Assembly: GCF_016595415.1 (NCBI RefSeq)
Contig: NZ_JAENIO010000014.1
Coordinates: 22,925-86,924 of the forward strand
Direction: 5' to 3'
Length of the DNA stretch: 64,000 bases
From: Roseibacillus ishigakijimensis
GTDB lineage: Bacteria; Verrucomicrobiota; Verrucomicrobiia; Verrucomicrobiales; Akkermansiaceae
The first letter of the stretch is position 1. Every line of letters starts with the position of its first letter. A program made the position numbers and the translations under genes. The notes below the pieces were generated by a model. That model made no database searches. It was not told where the DNA came from and saw only the letters and a list, made by a program, of their open reading frames with translations. Shown here piece after piece: positions 1 through 8,412 of this stretch.

Positions 1-2
1 AT

Positions 3-857
3 CCTTCTTTCAAACTCGAGACCGATCTCCTCGCCCTGCGTTCTTTCGTCGCGGTGGTGGAAGAAGGAGGCTTCTCAGCGGCGGCCAAGCGCGTCCACCG
101 CTCCCAGTCCGCCATTAGCCTGCAAATCGCCAAGCTGGAGGACCGGCTCCACAACAAACTGCTGGAGCGCACCAGCCGCTCGGTGACCATGACCCCCGCT
201 GGAGAAACCTTCCTGAGCTATGCCCGGCGCATTCTGGCTCTTGCGGACGAAGCCAGCCTGGCAGTGAGCGCGCCGGACGAACCCACCCGCCTGCGGGTGG
301 GCTTTGCGGACTACCTCGCCCCCCTGCACTTGCCTGCCCTCCTCGCCCGCTTTCGCCGCGCACACCCCAATTGCGACCTCACCCTCAATCTCGGTCTGGG
401 CGGCCCTTTGCTGACCTCCTTGCAAAAGGATGAACTCGACCTCGTCTTTGCCGGTCCCGAGTCTCCGGCCGGGCAATTGCTTTGGGAGGAACAACTGGTC
501 TGGACGGGCCATCTCCCTGCGGAGGGAAGCTCCACCCCCCTGGACCTGGTCCTCATGCCCTCGCCCTGTAGCTACCGCGCCATCGCCTTCGATACCCTGG
601 CAAAAATCAACCGCACCTGGAAGCTCTCCATCGAGGCCAATTCCGTGCAAGCCGTGGAATCGACCCTGCAAGCCGGGCTGGGGCTGAGCGTTCTTCCCCG
701 CTCGGCCGTGCCCGACAGCCTGCCCATCATCCGAGAAGGCCTCCCCGAGCTCCCCAAGACCTCGGTGCGGGCTCACCGCAACCCCAACCAAGAGCACAAT
801 CCCTATCTGCAGCGCTTCATCGACTTTCTGGTGGAAGGGATGGATGCGGCGGCCTGA
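3..857 (+). CDS. LysR-family transcriptional regulator (5' end outside window)
   Basis: The reading frame is open from the first complete codon, and the upstream residues (LLALRSFVAVVEEGGFSAAA) fit the usual start of a LysR winged helix-turn-helix, so the true start lies a few codons before base 1. The GTG at 54 is internal. The HTH (FSAAAKRVHRSQSAISLQI) is followed by the linker helix and a LysR substrate-binding domain. Known role of the family: DNA-binding activator or repressor responding to a small ligand. The gene converges on the POT transporter; its own target is probably left of the window. Family call is firm, ligand unknown. Confidence 0.93.
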   Translation, partial: PSFKLETDLLALRSFVAVVEEGGFSAAAKRVHRSQSAISLQIAKLEDRLHNKLLERTSRSVTMTPAGETFLSYARRILALADEASLAVSAPDEPTRLRVGFADYLAPLHLPALLARFRRAHPNCDLTLNLGLGGPLLTSLQKDELDLVFAGPESPAGQLLWEEQLVWTGHLPAEGSSTPLDLVLMPSPCSYRAIAFDTLAKINRTWKLSIEANSVQAVESTLQAGLGLSVLPRSAVPDSLPIIREGLPELPKTSVRAHRNPNQEHNPYLQRFIDFLVEGMDAAA

Positions 858-937
858 TACCCAGACAAGCCTTCCGCTGAGCCAGGGATGAAACTTCAGA
901 ATTTCACGTGCCAGGCAGAGAGAAGACTCCTCCGCCC

Positions 938-2737
938 TCAATCCTGCAGAATAATCTGCCCCCGATACTTTCGAGCATAAGGAATAAAACCAAAGGCGGT
1001 CAGCAGCATGACCCCGGCAAAAAACCAGAAATAGGACGCGCCCTCGAGACGGCTGCCTCCCCCACTGTAGTTGGCCACCTCAAAGGGATAGCGTCGCTCT
1101 TCCGCGCTTTCTCCTTCCTGGCCCAGCCCCAGCTCGCGTTTGCGCTTTTCCAGCCAGGGCTCGGCCGGGACAAAGACATCGGACCAGGATTTCTTTTTCT
1201 CGGCCACCACCTCGGGCAGGGTCAGCGTCACTCCCTGGTCCCACTTGGTCTTGCTCTTACCGTCCGGCCCCGGCGAGGAGAGCCGCACCGTGCGTGAATT
1301 CAATACGCGGTAGTCCAAGGGCTGTCCCCAGAGGTCCTTCCACTGGCCGTCTTCATTAAAGGTGGCGGGGAAAGAGCCCTCCCGCAGCTCCAGAGCCGCT
1401 AGCGCCTGCGCAAACACGCCCTCCTCAGCGAACATGAGATCGTCCCCAGTGCCGATTTCACCATCCGCCCCCGCGTAGCCGGTGGCGTCGTCCGCATACA
1501 GTTCCGTCTTTTCCGGCACGGGGATGGCGATGAGACGATTGATCCCAGCGGTGAACACATTACCCAGCGCCACCGCGAAGAGGAAAAAGCACATCACCAT
1601 CGACTTCATGGTCTTGGGCGCCTGCGTGTAGGCGAACTCCAGCGCGACAATGGAGACCATCACCTCGGAGGCCGTCAGGAGAGCGTAGGCCAGCACCTGC
1701 CAACCGACGTTGGGACTCGCCCCAGCATCAATGCGCATCTGGGTGAGGGCCACCAAGACAAAGGAAGAGGACATCACGAACAAGCCAATCCCGATTTTCC
1801 GCAAGGGCGTCAGGGCCCAGACCTTGTCGAGGGCGGGATACAGCCCGTAGGCAAAGAGCGGAATGAAGCTCAGCACGAAGAGGGAATTGAGAGACTGCAG
1901 CTGGGACGGCAGCCAGTGGTGCCCCAGAAAGTGGCGGTCCATATCCTGGGCCTGAAAGACCCAGCTGGAACCCGTTTGATCGAAGAGCGCCCAAAACATG
2001 GCCACAAAGAGATAGAGCGGGGCTAGGGCCAGGACACTGCGCAGCCCTTCCGGGCTCTTCAGCTCCGCAAGGGTTTGCTCTTTCTTAACCGGAATGTGCA
2101 CGAAGCGGGTGCGGCCTAGCCAGAAGACAAAGGTCGCCAGAGCCATCAGCACTCCCGGCACCCCGAAGGCCCAATGGGGACCATACCACTGCAACAACCA
2201 GGGCGTCAGCAACATCGAGACCATGGCCCCGAGGTTGATGGAGAAATAGAACCAGTTGAAAATCTTCGGCAAAAGATGGGCATTGGTCGCCCCAAACTGG
2301 TCCCCCACGTGGGCCGAGACACAGGGTTTGATGCCGCCGGAACCAATGGCAATGAGAGCCAGCCCGCCGAAGAGCCACCACCGGGCATCACCAGCCACCC
2401 CCATCAAGGCGAGAGCACCGTGACCCAGCACGTAGACCACCGAAAGATAAATGATGGTGCGGTATTTCCCCCAAAACAAATCCGCCAGAAGGGCCCCGGC
2501 CACCGGAGTGAAGTAGACCCAAAAGTTGAAGAGATGGTAATTGGAGGAAGCGATGGTCTCACTCATCGCCTCGCCCGGAGTGTCATTCATGAGGTGCAAA
2601 TACTGCACCATGAAAACGGCCAGAATGCCCTTCATGCCATAGAAGGAAAAGCGCTCGGCCGCTTCGTTGCCGATGATGTGCGGCACACCAGGAGGCATAC
2701 CGGTGTGATTGCCGGGTTTGGTTGCGTAACGGGACAT
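938..2737 (-). CDS. POT-family proton-dependent oligopeptide transporter with periplasmic insertion
   Basis: 599 residues. The N-terminus carries the POT signature ExxERF (NEAAERFSFYG, about residues 24-34) and the family segment GSGGIKPCVSAHVGDQF (about 132-148). Many hydrophobic helices indicate an inner-membrane proton/di-tripeptide symporter. Between the helix ending near 403 and the last helix (about 568-585) lies a hydrophilic stretch of about 160 residues, not part of a typical POT protein. It contains GTGDD, DLWGQPLDYR and SSPGPDGK, which resemble the C-terminal part of GspG-type pseudopilins. It is divergent from the NHL-propeller gene. Substrate range cannot be told from sequence. 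Confidence 0.92.
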   Translation of the reverse strand: MSRYATKPGNHTGMPPGVPHIIGNEAAERFSFYGMKGILAVFMVQYLHLMNDTPGEAMSETIASSNYHLFNFWVYFTPVAGALLADLFWGKYRTIIYLSVVYVLGHGALALMGVAGDARWWLFGGLALIAIGSGGIKPCVSAHVGDQFGATNAHLLPKIFNWFYFSINLGAMVSMLLTPWLLQWYGPHWAFGVPGVLMALATFVFWLGRTRFVHIPVKKEQTLAELKSPEGLRSVLALAPLYLFVAMFWALFDQTGSSWVFQAQDMDRHFLGHHWLPSQLQSLNSLFVLSFIPLFAYGLYPALDKVWALTPLRKIGIGLFVMSSSFVLVALTQMRIDAGASPNVGWQVLAYALLTASEVMVSIVALEFAYTQAPKTMKSMVMCFFLFAVALGNVFTAGINRLIAIPVPEKTELYADDATGYAGADGEIGTGDDLMFAEEGVFAQALAALELREGSFPATFNEDGQWKDLWGQPLDYRVLNSRTVRLSSPGPDGKSKTKWDQGVTLTLPEVVAEKKKSWSDVFVPAEPWLEKRKRELGLGQEGESAEERRYPFEVANYSGGGSRLEGASYFWFFAGVMLLTAFGFIPYARKYRGQIILQD

Positions 2738-2866
2738 AGTCGATTTCGAAAAGTGAAGCTCAAAAAGAGCAGAATTGCGATGATTTTTGTCGCGAAGTCA
2801 GGATGGCAGCAATCGGCGGGCCGGGACTTGGCATTTCCCCGCAAAAACTTGTCCTCGCTTGCGCCG

Positions 2867-2882
2867 GGAAAACAAGTTTTCC
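2867..2882. promoter_or_regulatory. Perfect inverted repeat in the NHL-gene leader
   Basis: Seven-base arms ggaaaac / gttttcc are separated by two bases. The site ends 11 bases before the ATG at 2894. A second, overlapping 9-base repeat pairs 2844-2852 (aaaacttgt) with 2872-2880. It could be an operator or an RNA hairpin near the start codon. No Shine-Dalgarno sequence is visible. The function is inferred only from position. Confidence 0.4.
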
Positions 2883-2893
2883 AGTTTGACGCC

Positions 2894-3997
2894 ATGTTGA
2901 CTCTCCGTCCTTTTCTCACCCTCGCCACCGCGCTCTTGGCAGCCCCCCTGGCGGCCCAATTCCAGCCCACCGAAGTGTTGCAAGCGCTTTCAGAAGACGA
3001 GCAAGTGCTCGGCCACAATGGCTTGCGCTACCGGGTGCATCGGGACTGGGCGAAAGTTGATCGCGAGGTGGCCCCGGTCATCAACGCCCATGCCATGGTC
3101 GCAAGTGAAGACGGCCTTTATTATCTCGTCACCGATCATCCCAAGAATGCCATCATCGTGCTCAAACCAGACGGAAGCTATGTGCGCAGCTTTGGCGAAA
3201 ATCTGAAGGGAGGCCACGGCATCGACCTCGTGCGAGAGGGCGAGCGGGAGCTCATCGTCCATGTCGATTGCGGCTGGGCCTTCAGTGCGGAAGGAAAAGC
3301 CAGCAAGCAAACGGGCTCGGTGAACCTCCTCACCAAAGAAGGCGAGCTGGTGCGCACCCTGCCCTCCCCCGTGGACCTCGGGCTGGAGAAGGAAGGCACC
3401 TACTACGGCCCCTGCGATGTCGCCATCACCCCCGATAACGACATCATTGTGATCGACGGTTACGGAAGCCAGCGGGTGCTCCACTTCACTTTGGAAGGAG
3501 AATTGGTCCGCCACTGGGGGGGCCGTCGGCCGGGAGAAGAATCCGACATCTCCAATGGTCATGGCATTTCCCTGGACTCCGAAGATCCCGCCGGACCAGT
3601 GCTCTGGATCAGCTCCCGGGAGCAAAACCAGCTGAAACGCTTCACCCTCGAAGGCGAACACCTGAGCACCATCGACTTGCCTGGGGCCTACGCCGGCCAA
3701 GCCGTCTTCCACGGCGACCACATCTACACCGGCGTTTGCTGGTCCAAGCACCCGAAAACGGGAGAAAAGCTGAACAAGAGCGGATTTGTCGCCGTCCTGG
3801 ACCGCAAGACCCACCGCTTGCTCTCGGTGCCGGGTGGGAGCGAACCTCTTTACGAGGAGGGCAAGCTGACCTCCATCTCCCAGCAACACCCCGTCTTCCT
3901 CCACGTCCACGATCTCATGGTCGACCCGGCGGGAAATATCTTTGTGATGGAATGGAATGCCGCCTGCCGCTACCCCTTCAAACTCGAGAAGCTGTAG
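2894..3997 (+). CDS. Secreted NHL-repeat beta-propeller protein
   Basis: 367 residues starting MLTLRPFLTLATALLAAPLAAQ, a good Sec signal peptide with cleavage near residue 21. The frame is open far upstream, but this ATG is the one that gives the signal peptide. The body has repeated blade-like segments (YGPCDVAITPDNDIIVIDGY; NGHGISLDSEDPAGPVLWIS; VHDLMVDPAGNIFVMEW), as in NHL proteins and peptidyl-hydroxyglycine lyase-like propellers. A periplasmic or secreted binding or lyase role is possible; substrate unknown. It is divergent from the peptide transporter and converges on RNase R. Confidence 0.8.
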   Translation: MLTLRPFLTLATALLAAPLAAQFQPTEVLQALSEDEQVLGHNGLRYRVHRDWAKVDREVAPVINAHAMVASEDGLYYLVTDHPKNAIIVLKPDGSYVRSFGENLKGGHGIDLVREGERELIVHVDCGWAFSAEGKASKQTGSVNLLTKEGELVRTLPSPVDLGLEKEGTYYGPCDVAITPDNDIIVIDGYGSQRVLHFTLEGELVRHWGGRRPGEESDISNGHGISLDSEDPAGPVLWISSREQNQLKRFTLEGEHLSTIDLPGAYAGQAVFHGDHIYTGVCWSKHPKTGEKLNKSGFVAVLDRKTHRLLSVPGGSEPLYEEGKLTSISQQHPVFLHVHDLMVDPAGNIFVMEWNAACRYPFKLEKL

Positions 3998-4030
3998 CAA
4001 CGCGGCAATCCCGTCCTTGGGCAAGCATCC

Positions 4031-6442
4031 CTAGCGTTTGCGCTTGCGGGTGCTCTTTCCGCCCTTGGCCTTGGGCTTGCTCTTCGCCTTCCCCTTGGGC
4101 GGTGCCTTCTCCGCCACCTTACGCCGGGAAGCCTTGCGCGCGGTGCGCTGGCTCTTGGTCTTCCCTCCTCCGGTCTGCTGGGAGCCCCGGCGGGACTTCT
4201 TCTTGCTCTTGCGCGGCGTTTCCTCTCCCAGGGGAGAAAGATCCTGCCCGGGCACGATTTCCACGATGGCGAAGTCGACCCGCTGCTCGATGAAGTCGAC
4301 CTTGGCCACCTTCAACTTGACCTGCACCCCGGACTGGACGTGCTTGTCGGCTTTGACAAAGGAGGGCCCTCCCCCGTTGAAGCGCCACCCTCGGCCGGGA
4401 AGGTCGGCCACTTTGACCAAGCCCTTCTGCATGATGTCGGTGGCCTCCACGAAGGTGCCCATGGAGCGGACCTCGGTGACCACCCCCTCGAAAAGGGGCG
4501 GACTCTCGCTCTGCCGGGTGCGTTCCAGCCACTCCAACAATTTGAGGGTCTTGGTCTCCTGCTCGGCAAAACTGGAATTCCGCTCGGTCTCCGAGATGTG
4601 GATGGCGGCCTCCTTGCATTGCTGCTGGGTGAGACTGCGATCGGGCTTGGCCGGCCGGTTTTTCAGCAAATGCTGCAGGGCCCGATGAACCACGAGGTCG
4701 GCGTAGCGACGAATGGGACTGGTGAAGTGCGCGTAGTCGGCCTTGGCGAGACCGTAGTGGCCGAGGGGCTCCTCGGAATATTCCGCCCGCTTGAGACTAC
4801 GGAGGAGACCCAGCTTGATATTGTGCTCCTCGGGAGTGCCCTTGGCTTGATCGAGCAGCTTCTGCACGTGGGCCCGGTTGGTGAGGTCGCCCACCTGGTA
4901 GCCATGCACCCGGGCCAACTCTCCGTATTCCATTAATTTCTCCGGGTCCGGATCGTCGTGGACCCGATAGATGGCAGGCTTATTGCGGTCGCGCAGCACT
5001 TTAGCCACCGCTTCGTTCGCGGCCAGCATACATTCCTCAATGAGCTGGTGGCTCTCGCAGTGTTCGACCTTTGCATAGCCCGTGGCGTCCTTGGAGCTCT
5101 CGTCGACGAGGACTTTGATCTCGTCCATCTCCATATCGAGAGCGCCGCGCTTAAAGCGCCGCTGCCGGAGAACGCTGGCCATCTTCCAAGCCTCGCGAAT
5201 CATCGCTTCCAAGTCCTTCTTGAGCTGGCCCTTGAAGCGCCCCGGCACACTGCCCCCATCAAGCACGGCTTGCGCTTGCTCGTAGGAAAGCTTGGCCTGG
5301 CTATTGATGAAGGCATCGACAAAGGTGCTCTTGCGCACAAGGCCATTGGCTTCGATCTCGAGGATGGCGCACTTGGTCAACCGCTCCTCATCGGGACGCA
5401 GGGAACAAATGCCATTGCTGAGCACCTCGGGGAGCATGGGCAGCACCCGGTCGACAAGATAAGTGGAGTTGCCCCGCTTGAGCGCTTCCTTGTCCAGCCG
5501 CGTGCCGGGCTTCACGTAGTGGGACACATCGGCAATATGAACGGCCAGGGTCCAGCCTCCTCCTGGACGCGGACTCACCCAGATGGCGTCGTCGTGGTCT
5601 TTGGCATCGAAGGGGTCGATGGTGATGACGAGACGGTCCGTCCAATCCTCGCGCCGCTCCTTTTCCTTGCCCGGCACCGGAACGGCCACGGCCTCCGCTT
5701 CAGCGAGAACCTCGGGCGGGAAATCCGTCTGCAAGCCATACTTGTGCACCACACTCATGATGTCCACCCCGGGGCTGTCGGGCCAGCCGATGACCTCCTC
5801 CACCCGACCACGGGGATCCTCGCCCTTGCGCCATTCGATGAGCTTGACCGCGACCTTTTGCCCAGTCTCAGCTTCCGCGCAGGGTTCCACCTCCAGGGTG
5901 GCCGGCAAGGCCTCGGCGTCGGGCTGGATGTAGGTGAAGCCATTGCGATTGAAATAGACTCCCACCACCAGCCGATCGGTGCGTTCGACAATCTGGGTCA
6001 CCGCACCCTGGGGATCGACTTCGCCGTCGCGCCCACGCTTCAATTCCACGCTGACTTCCACGGTATCGCCATCCATGGCCGTGCCCGTGCGGTTGTTGGG
6101 CACGTAGATGCGGCGAATGGACTCGAGGTCGAAGCCACTGAGATCGTTGGCAAGATCGTTCAAGTCGGGATAAACGGTGGCGTGGCCTTTGGGAAAGACC
6201 CGGATACGGCCAATGAGACGCCCTTTGCCGCCCCGGCCTTCGCTATTGGCCACCTCGATGCGGGCTTTTTTGCCGGGATTGAGCACCCCATCGGCGACCA
6301 TGGCATCGAGCACGCGCCGGAAGTGAGCCCTTTCCTTGGGGGCCAGACCGAGGGCCCGGGCCATTTCACTCTTCGTCAAGGGCCGGGCCCCGGGCTTGGC
6401 AAGCAACTCAAGGATGCCTTTTTTCAATTGTTCTTCGTTCAC
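4031..6442 (-). CDS. rnr: Ribonuclease R (3'-5' exoribonuclease)
   Basis: 803 residues in the normal domain order: an N-terminal helix-turn-helix (ARPLTKSEMARALGL), cold-shock OB folds, the RNB catalytic domain, then an S1 domain (LFEGVVTEVRSMGTFVEATD). The RNB active-site loop IDPFDAKDHDDAIW lies at about residues 274-287 and holds the metal-binding aspartates. The last 70 or so residues are a Lys/Arg-rich tail, as in many RNase R proteins, likely helping RNA binding. The enzyme degrades structured RNA processively and acts in rRNA and mRNA quality control. An AT-rich stretch at 6452-6461 just before the start could hold a -10 element on the minus strand. Confidence 0.97.
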   Translation of the reverse strand: MNEEQLKKGILELLAKPGARPLTKSEMARALGLAPKERAHFRRVLDAMVADGVLNPGKKARIEVANSEGRGGKGRLIGRIRVFPKGHATVYPDLNDLANDLSGFDLESIRRIYVPNNRTGTAMDGDTVEVSVELKRGRDGEVDPQGAVTQIVERTDRLVVGVYFNRNGFTYIQPDAEALPATLEVEPCAEAETGQKVAVKLIEWRKGEDPRGRVEEVIGWPDSPGVDIMSVVHKYGLQTDFPPEVLAEAEAVAVPVPGKEKERREDWTDRLVITIDPFDAKDHDDAIWVSPRPGGGWTLAVHIADVSHYVKPGTRLDKEALKRGNSTYLVDRVLPMLPEVLSNGICSLRPDEERLTKCAILEIEANGLVRKSTFVDAFINSQAKLSYEQAQAVLDGGSVPGRFKGQLKKDLEAMIREAWKMASVLRQRRFKRGALDMEMDEIKVLVDESSKDATGYAKVEHCESHQLIEECMLAANEAVAKVLRDRNKPAIYRVHDDPDPEKLMEYGELARVHGYQVGDLTNRAHVQKLLDQAKGTPEEHNIKLGLLRSLKRAEYSEEPLGHYGLAKADYAHFTSPIRRYADLVVHRALQHLLKNRPAKPDRSLTQQQCKEAAIHISETERNSSFAEQETKTLKLLEWLERTRQSESPPLFEGVVTEVRSMGTFVEATDIMQKGLVKVADLPGRGWRFNGGGPSFVKADKHVQSGVQVKLKVAKVDFIEQRVDFAIVEIVPGQDLSPLGEETPRKSKKKSRRGSQQTGGGKTKSQRTARKASRRKVAEKAPPKGKAKSKPKAKGGKSTRKRKR

Positions 6443-6576
6443 AGAAAGTTAGTTATATAATTTCACAATCTCCAGAGACGCGACCGCGCCAAGACTAGGA
6501 GAGAGTTGGGGGGAAAGGCGCATTTTCCGCAAAAGAGAAGGGGGCGGAGGGAATGACAAATGGGGGCCATCCACAC

Positions 6577-7608
6577 TCAGGAGCCGGAATCCCCGCTAGG
6601 AAAATCACCAGTGACGAGAGCGATGAAGCGCTCTCCCGATGCGGTGAGAGTGGCGCTGGAACCCGTCCCTGTCAACCTCCCGATGGTATAGTGGCGATGA
6701 TCGATGCGCGTGGAGCGCACATACGTCACCGTCGGTCGCGAGACCTCCCGATCGCTGGGAGCGACTCCAACGAGAAATCCGGAGCGGGTGAAAGCCATCT
6801 CCCAGGACTTGCTAGGCTCACTATGATTACCGTAGCCCATCCAACGATAGCGCCGCACGATGGGGAGAATCTCCGTCCCCTTGCGAGGCACGGTGATGCG
6901 GTAGTGCTGGGGCAGGCCGTAGAGATGCTTGGCCAGATTGAAGGACGGATCCTTGCGCTGCTTGAGATAGATCTCGGCCATGTCGATGCCGGAAAGATTG
7001 ATCCCATTGTGATTGCCATGAACATTGGTCGAGCGCAGGCAGTGCTTGATCCAGTCGTCGAAACGCTCGGAATACATGATGTTGAGCTCCAGATGGACGT
7101 GGGCCCGTTCATTGTTGAGCCCCGCCCCGGTGGAGCCCAGAATGCCGAGTTCGCTGCCGGGAGAAACCGACTGCCCTTCCTCCACTGAGGTCGAGGCCAA
7201 ATGAGCATAGAGGGAATAAAACGGCCCCATGCCCCAATCGTGCTGAACCACCACATACTGCCCGTAATTGGACCGAGAAGAAACCGGATTGACGTAAACC
7301 ACCACCCCATCGGCGATGGGATGAACCGGATCGGTGGGAATGCCGCGGGCATTGCGGGCCACCGGCCGGATGTCCAGACCCTCGTGGAAGCGGGTGTAGA
7401 CTTTTCCTTCCGAAAATTCGCGATAATTGCGCACAAAACCCCACGCGCCCGACTCCGGCGGCCGCAGGGTCAGGTTGGTCGGCATGTAAAAGTCGGCAAT
7501 TTCCCCCCGGAAAAGGGCGTCATTGGCCGTGGGCAGGCGGAACTGGGGCAGCTGCGCAAACAGCGCCCCTCCCCCGCAGAAAAGGGCAAGAAGGAGACTG
7601 CGAATCAT
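6577..7608 (-). CDS. Secreted M23-family (LytM) metallopeptidase
   Basis: 343 residues beginning MIRSLLLALFCGGGALFAQ, a Sec signal peptide. The zinc motifs of M23 are present: HxxxD in RFHEGLDIRP and HxH in AHVHLEL, with the fold segment ADGVVVYVN between them. The family cuts peptide bridges of peptidoglycan, or acts as an inactive activator of amidases; with both zinc motifs intact this one is probably active. About 140 residues after the M23 fold have no assigned domain. The start overlaps the stop of the upstream gene as TGATG, so the two are very likely translationally coupled. Confidence 0.9.
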   Translation of the reverse strand: MIRSLLLALFCGGGALFAQLPQFRLPTANDALFRGEIADFYMPTNLTLRPPESGAWGFVRNYREFSEGKVYTRFHEGLDIRPVARNARGIPTDPVHPIADGVVVYVNPVSSRSNYGQYVVVQHDWGMGPFYSLYAHLASTSVEEGQSVSPGSELGILGSTGAGLNNERAHVHLELNIMYSERFDDWIKHCLRSTNVHGNHNGINLSGIDMAEIYLKQRKDPSFNLAKHLYGLPQHYRITVPRKGTEILPIVRRYRWMGYGNHSEPSKSWEMAFTRSGFLVGVAPSDREVSRPTVTYVRSTRIDHRHYTIGRLTGTGSSATLTASGERFIALVTGDFPSGDSGS

Positions 7609-8096
7609 CACTTTTTCTGCTTCTTCCACTCCTGCACGGATTGCCCGATACGGGGCATCATCTTGTCTGCCAAAGCAATCTCGCGGGTCGTAACCCCCTG
7701 CCAAATCACCAGCACGCCATCCTGAACCGTCTGGTCAATTTCGACCACGTCCAGCGGACGGCCATTCACCCGGGCCATCAGGAGCTTGCCACGATTGGCA
7801 TTGGTCACCGCCGCCAGCCGCTGGGCTCCCGCGCGATTGAGCTTGAGCATGACACCGTAGGAATAGCCGTCGGAAGCGGGAAAGGGACGGAAGGACTCGA
7901 TGTCGCGAGTGGAAATCTCGGGAGAGATTCGGAAGAAGACCCGCGTGCCGACCACTTCCTGGGGAACGGATAACTTGGGGCCGTCGACCTCGGATCCCTG
8001 CAGATTGAACTGCACGACCAACTTTTCATCCTTCTTGCTTCCCGCCATCAGGCTCAGGCAGCAGAAAAGCCAAACGGCTAGAATAGAAACTCTCAT
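7608..8096 (-). CDS. Secreted protein resembling the SecD P1-head domain
   Basis: 162 residues with a signal peptide (MRVSILAVWLFCCLSLMAG). The middle (VFFRISPEISTRDIESF and GVMLKLNRAGAQRLAAVTNANRGKLL split over two strands and a helix) resembles the periplasmic first-domain head of SecD, where a similar helix is followed by a short strand ending in a substrate-contact loop (ARVNGRPL here). It has no membrane-spanning domain, so it is not a SecD itself. It overlaps the M23 peptidase gene (TGATG). A partner or regulator role for the peptidase is inference only. Confidence 0.65.
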   Translation of the reverse strand: MRVSILAVWLFCCLSLMAGSKKDEKLVVQFNLQGSEVDGPKLSVPQEVVGTRVFFRISPEISTRDIESFRPFPASDGYSYGVMLKLNRAGAQRLAAVTNANRGKLLMARVNGRPLDVVEIDQTVQDGVLVIWQGVTTREIALADKMMPRIGQSVQEWKKQKK

Positions 8097-8165
8097 CCCC
8101 TTCCTCTTAGCGGAAAAAAGGGGCGAGGTCAAAGTCCCAACCCGCCCTAATTCGTTCGGAAGGCC

Positions 8166-8405
8166 TTAGCGTCGTTTCACGCGCACTGGCTGAGCCTGGA
8201 GCTGGCGGGCAGGACGATTGCTCACCCACCGCGCTGCCAGCCCGGTGCAGGAAAGGGCGAGGAGAAAGCCCACCGCGATGGGAGCGAAGGGCCAGTCATC
8301 ACCATGGGTGTGACCGGGAGGGCCCGGGTGGGCGGAGGCAACGGTGATCAGTCCCGCTTGCACAAGAAGTCCGGCTTTTACTGCTTTTTGCGAAATCATT
8401 GTCAT
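8166..8405 (-). CDS. Small His-rich single-pass membrane protein at the end of the urease operon
   Basis: 79 residues. An N-terminal signal-like helix ends at VASA, then a His-rich stretch (HPGPPGHTHGDDWP) precedes one transmembrane helix (about residues 41-57) and a basic tail. It starts 7 bases after the ureD stop, so it is in the same transcript. The His-rich exported segment recalls the N-terminus of HupE/UreJ nickel permeases, but the rest is far too short for that family. A metal-binding role for nickel supply is a reasonable guess, not shown. Confidence 0.6.
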   Translation of the reverse strand: MTMISQKAVKAGLLVQAGLITVASAHPGPPGHTHGDDWPFAPIAVGFLLALSCTGLAARWVSNRPARQLQAQPVRVKRR

Positions 8406-8412
8406 TACTGGC

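Noticed and set aside
2824..2845. Sigma-54-like site ttggcatttccccgc before the NHL gene
   Set aside because: GG and GC are nine bases apart; RpoN needs ten.
2174..2893. Extended N-terminus of the NHL protein
   Set aside because: The upstream open frame runs antisense through the transporter gene and hides the signal peptide that starts at 2894.
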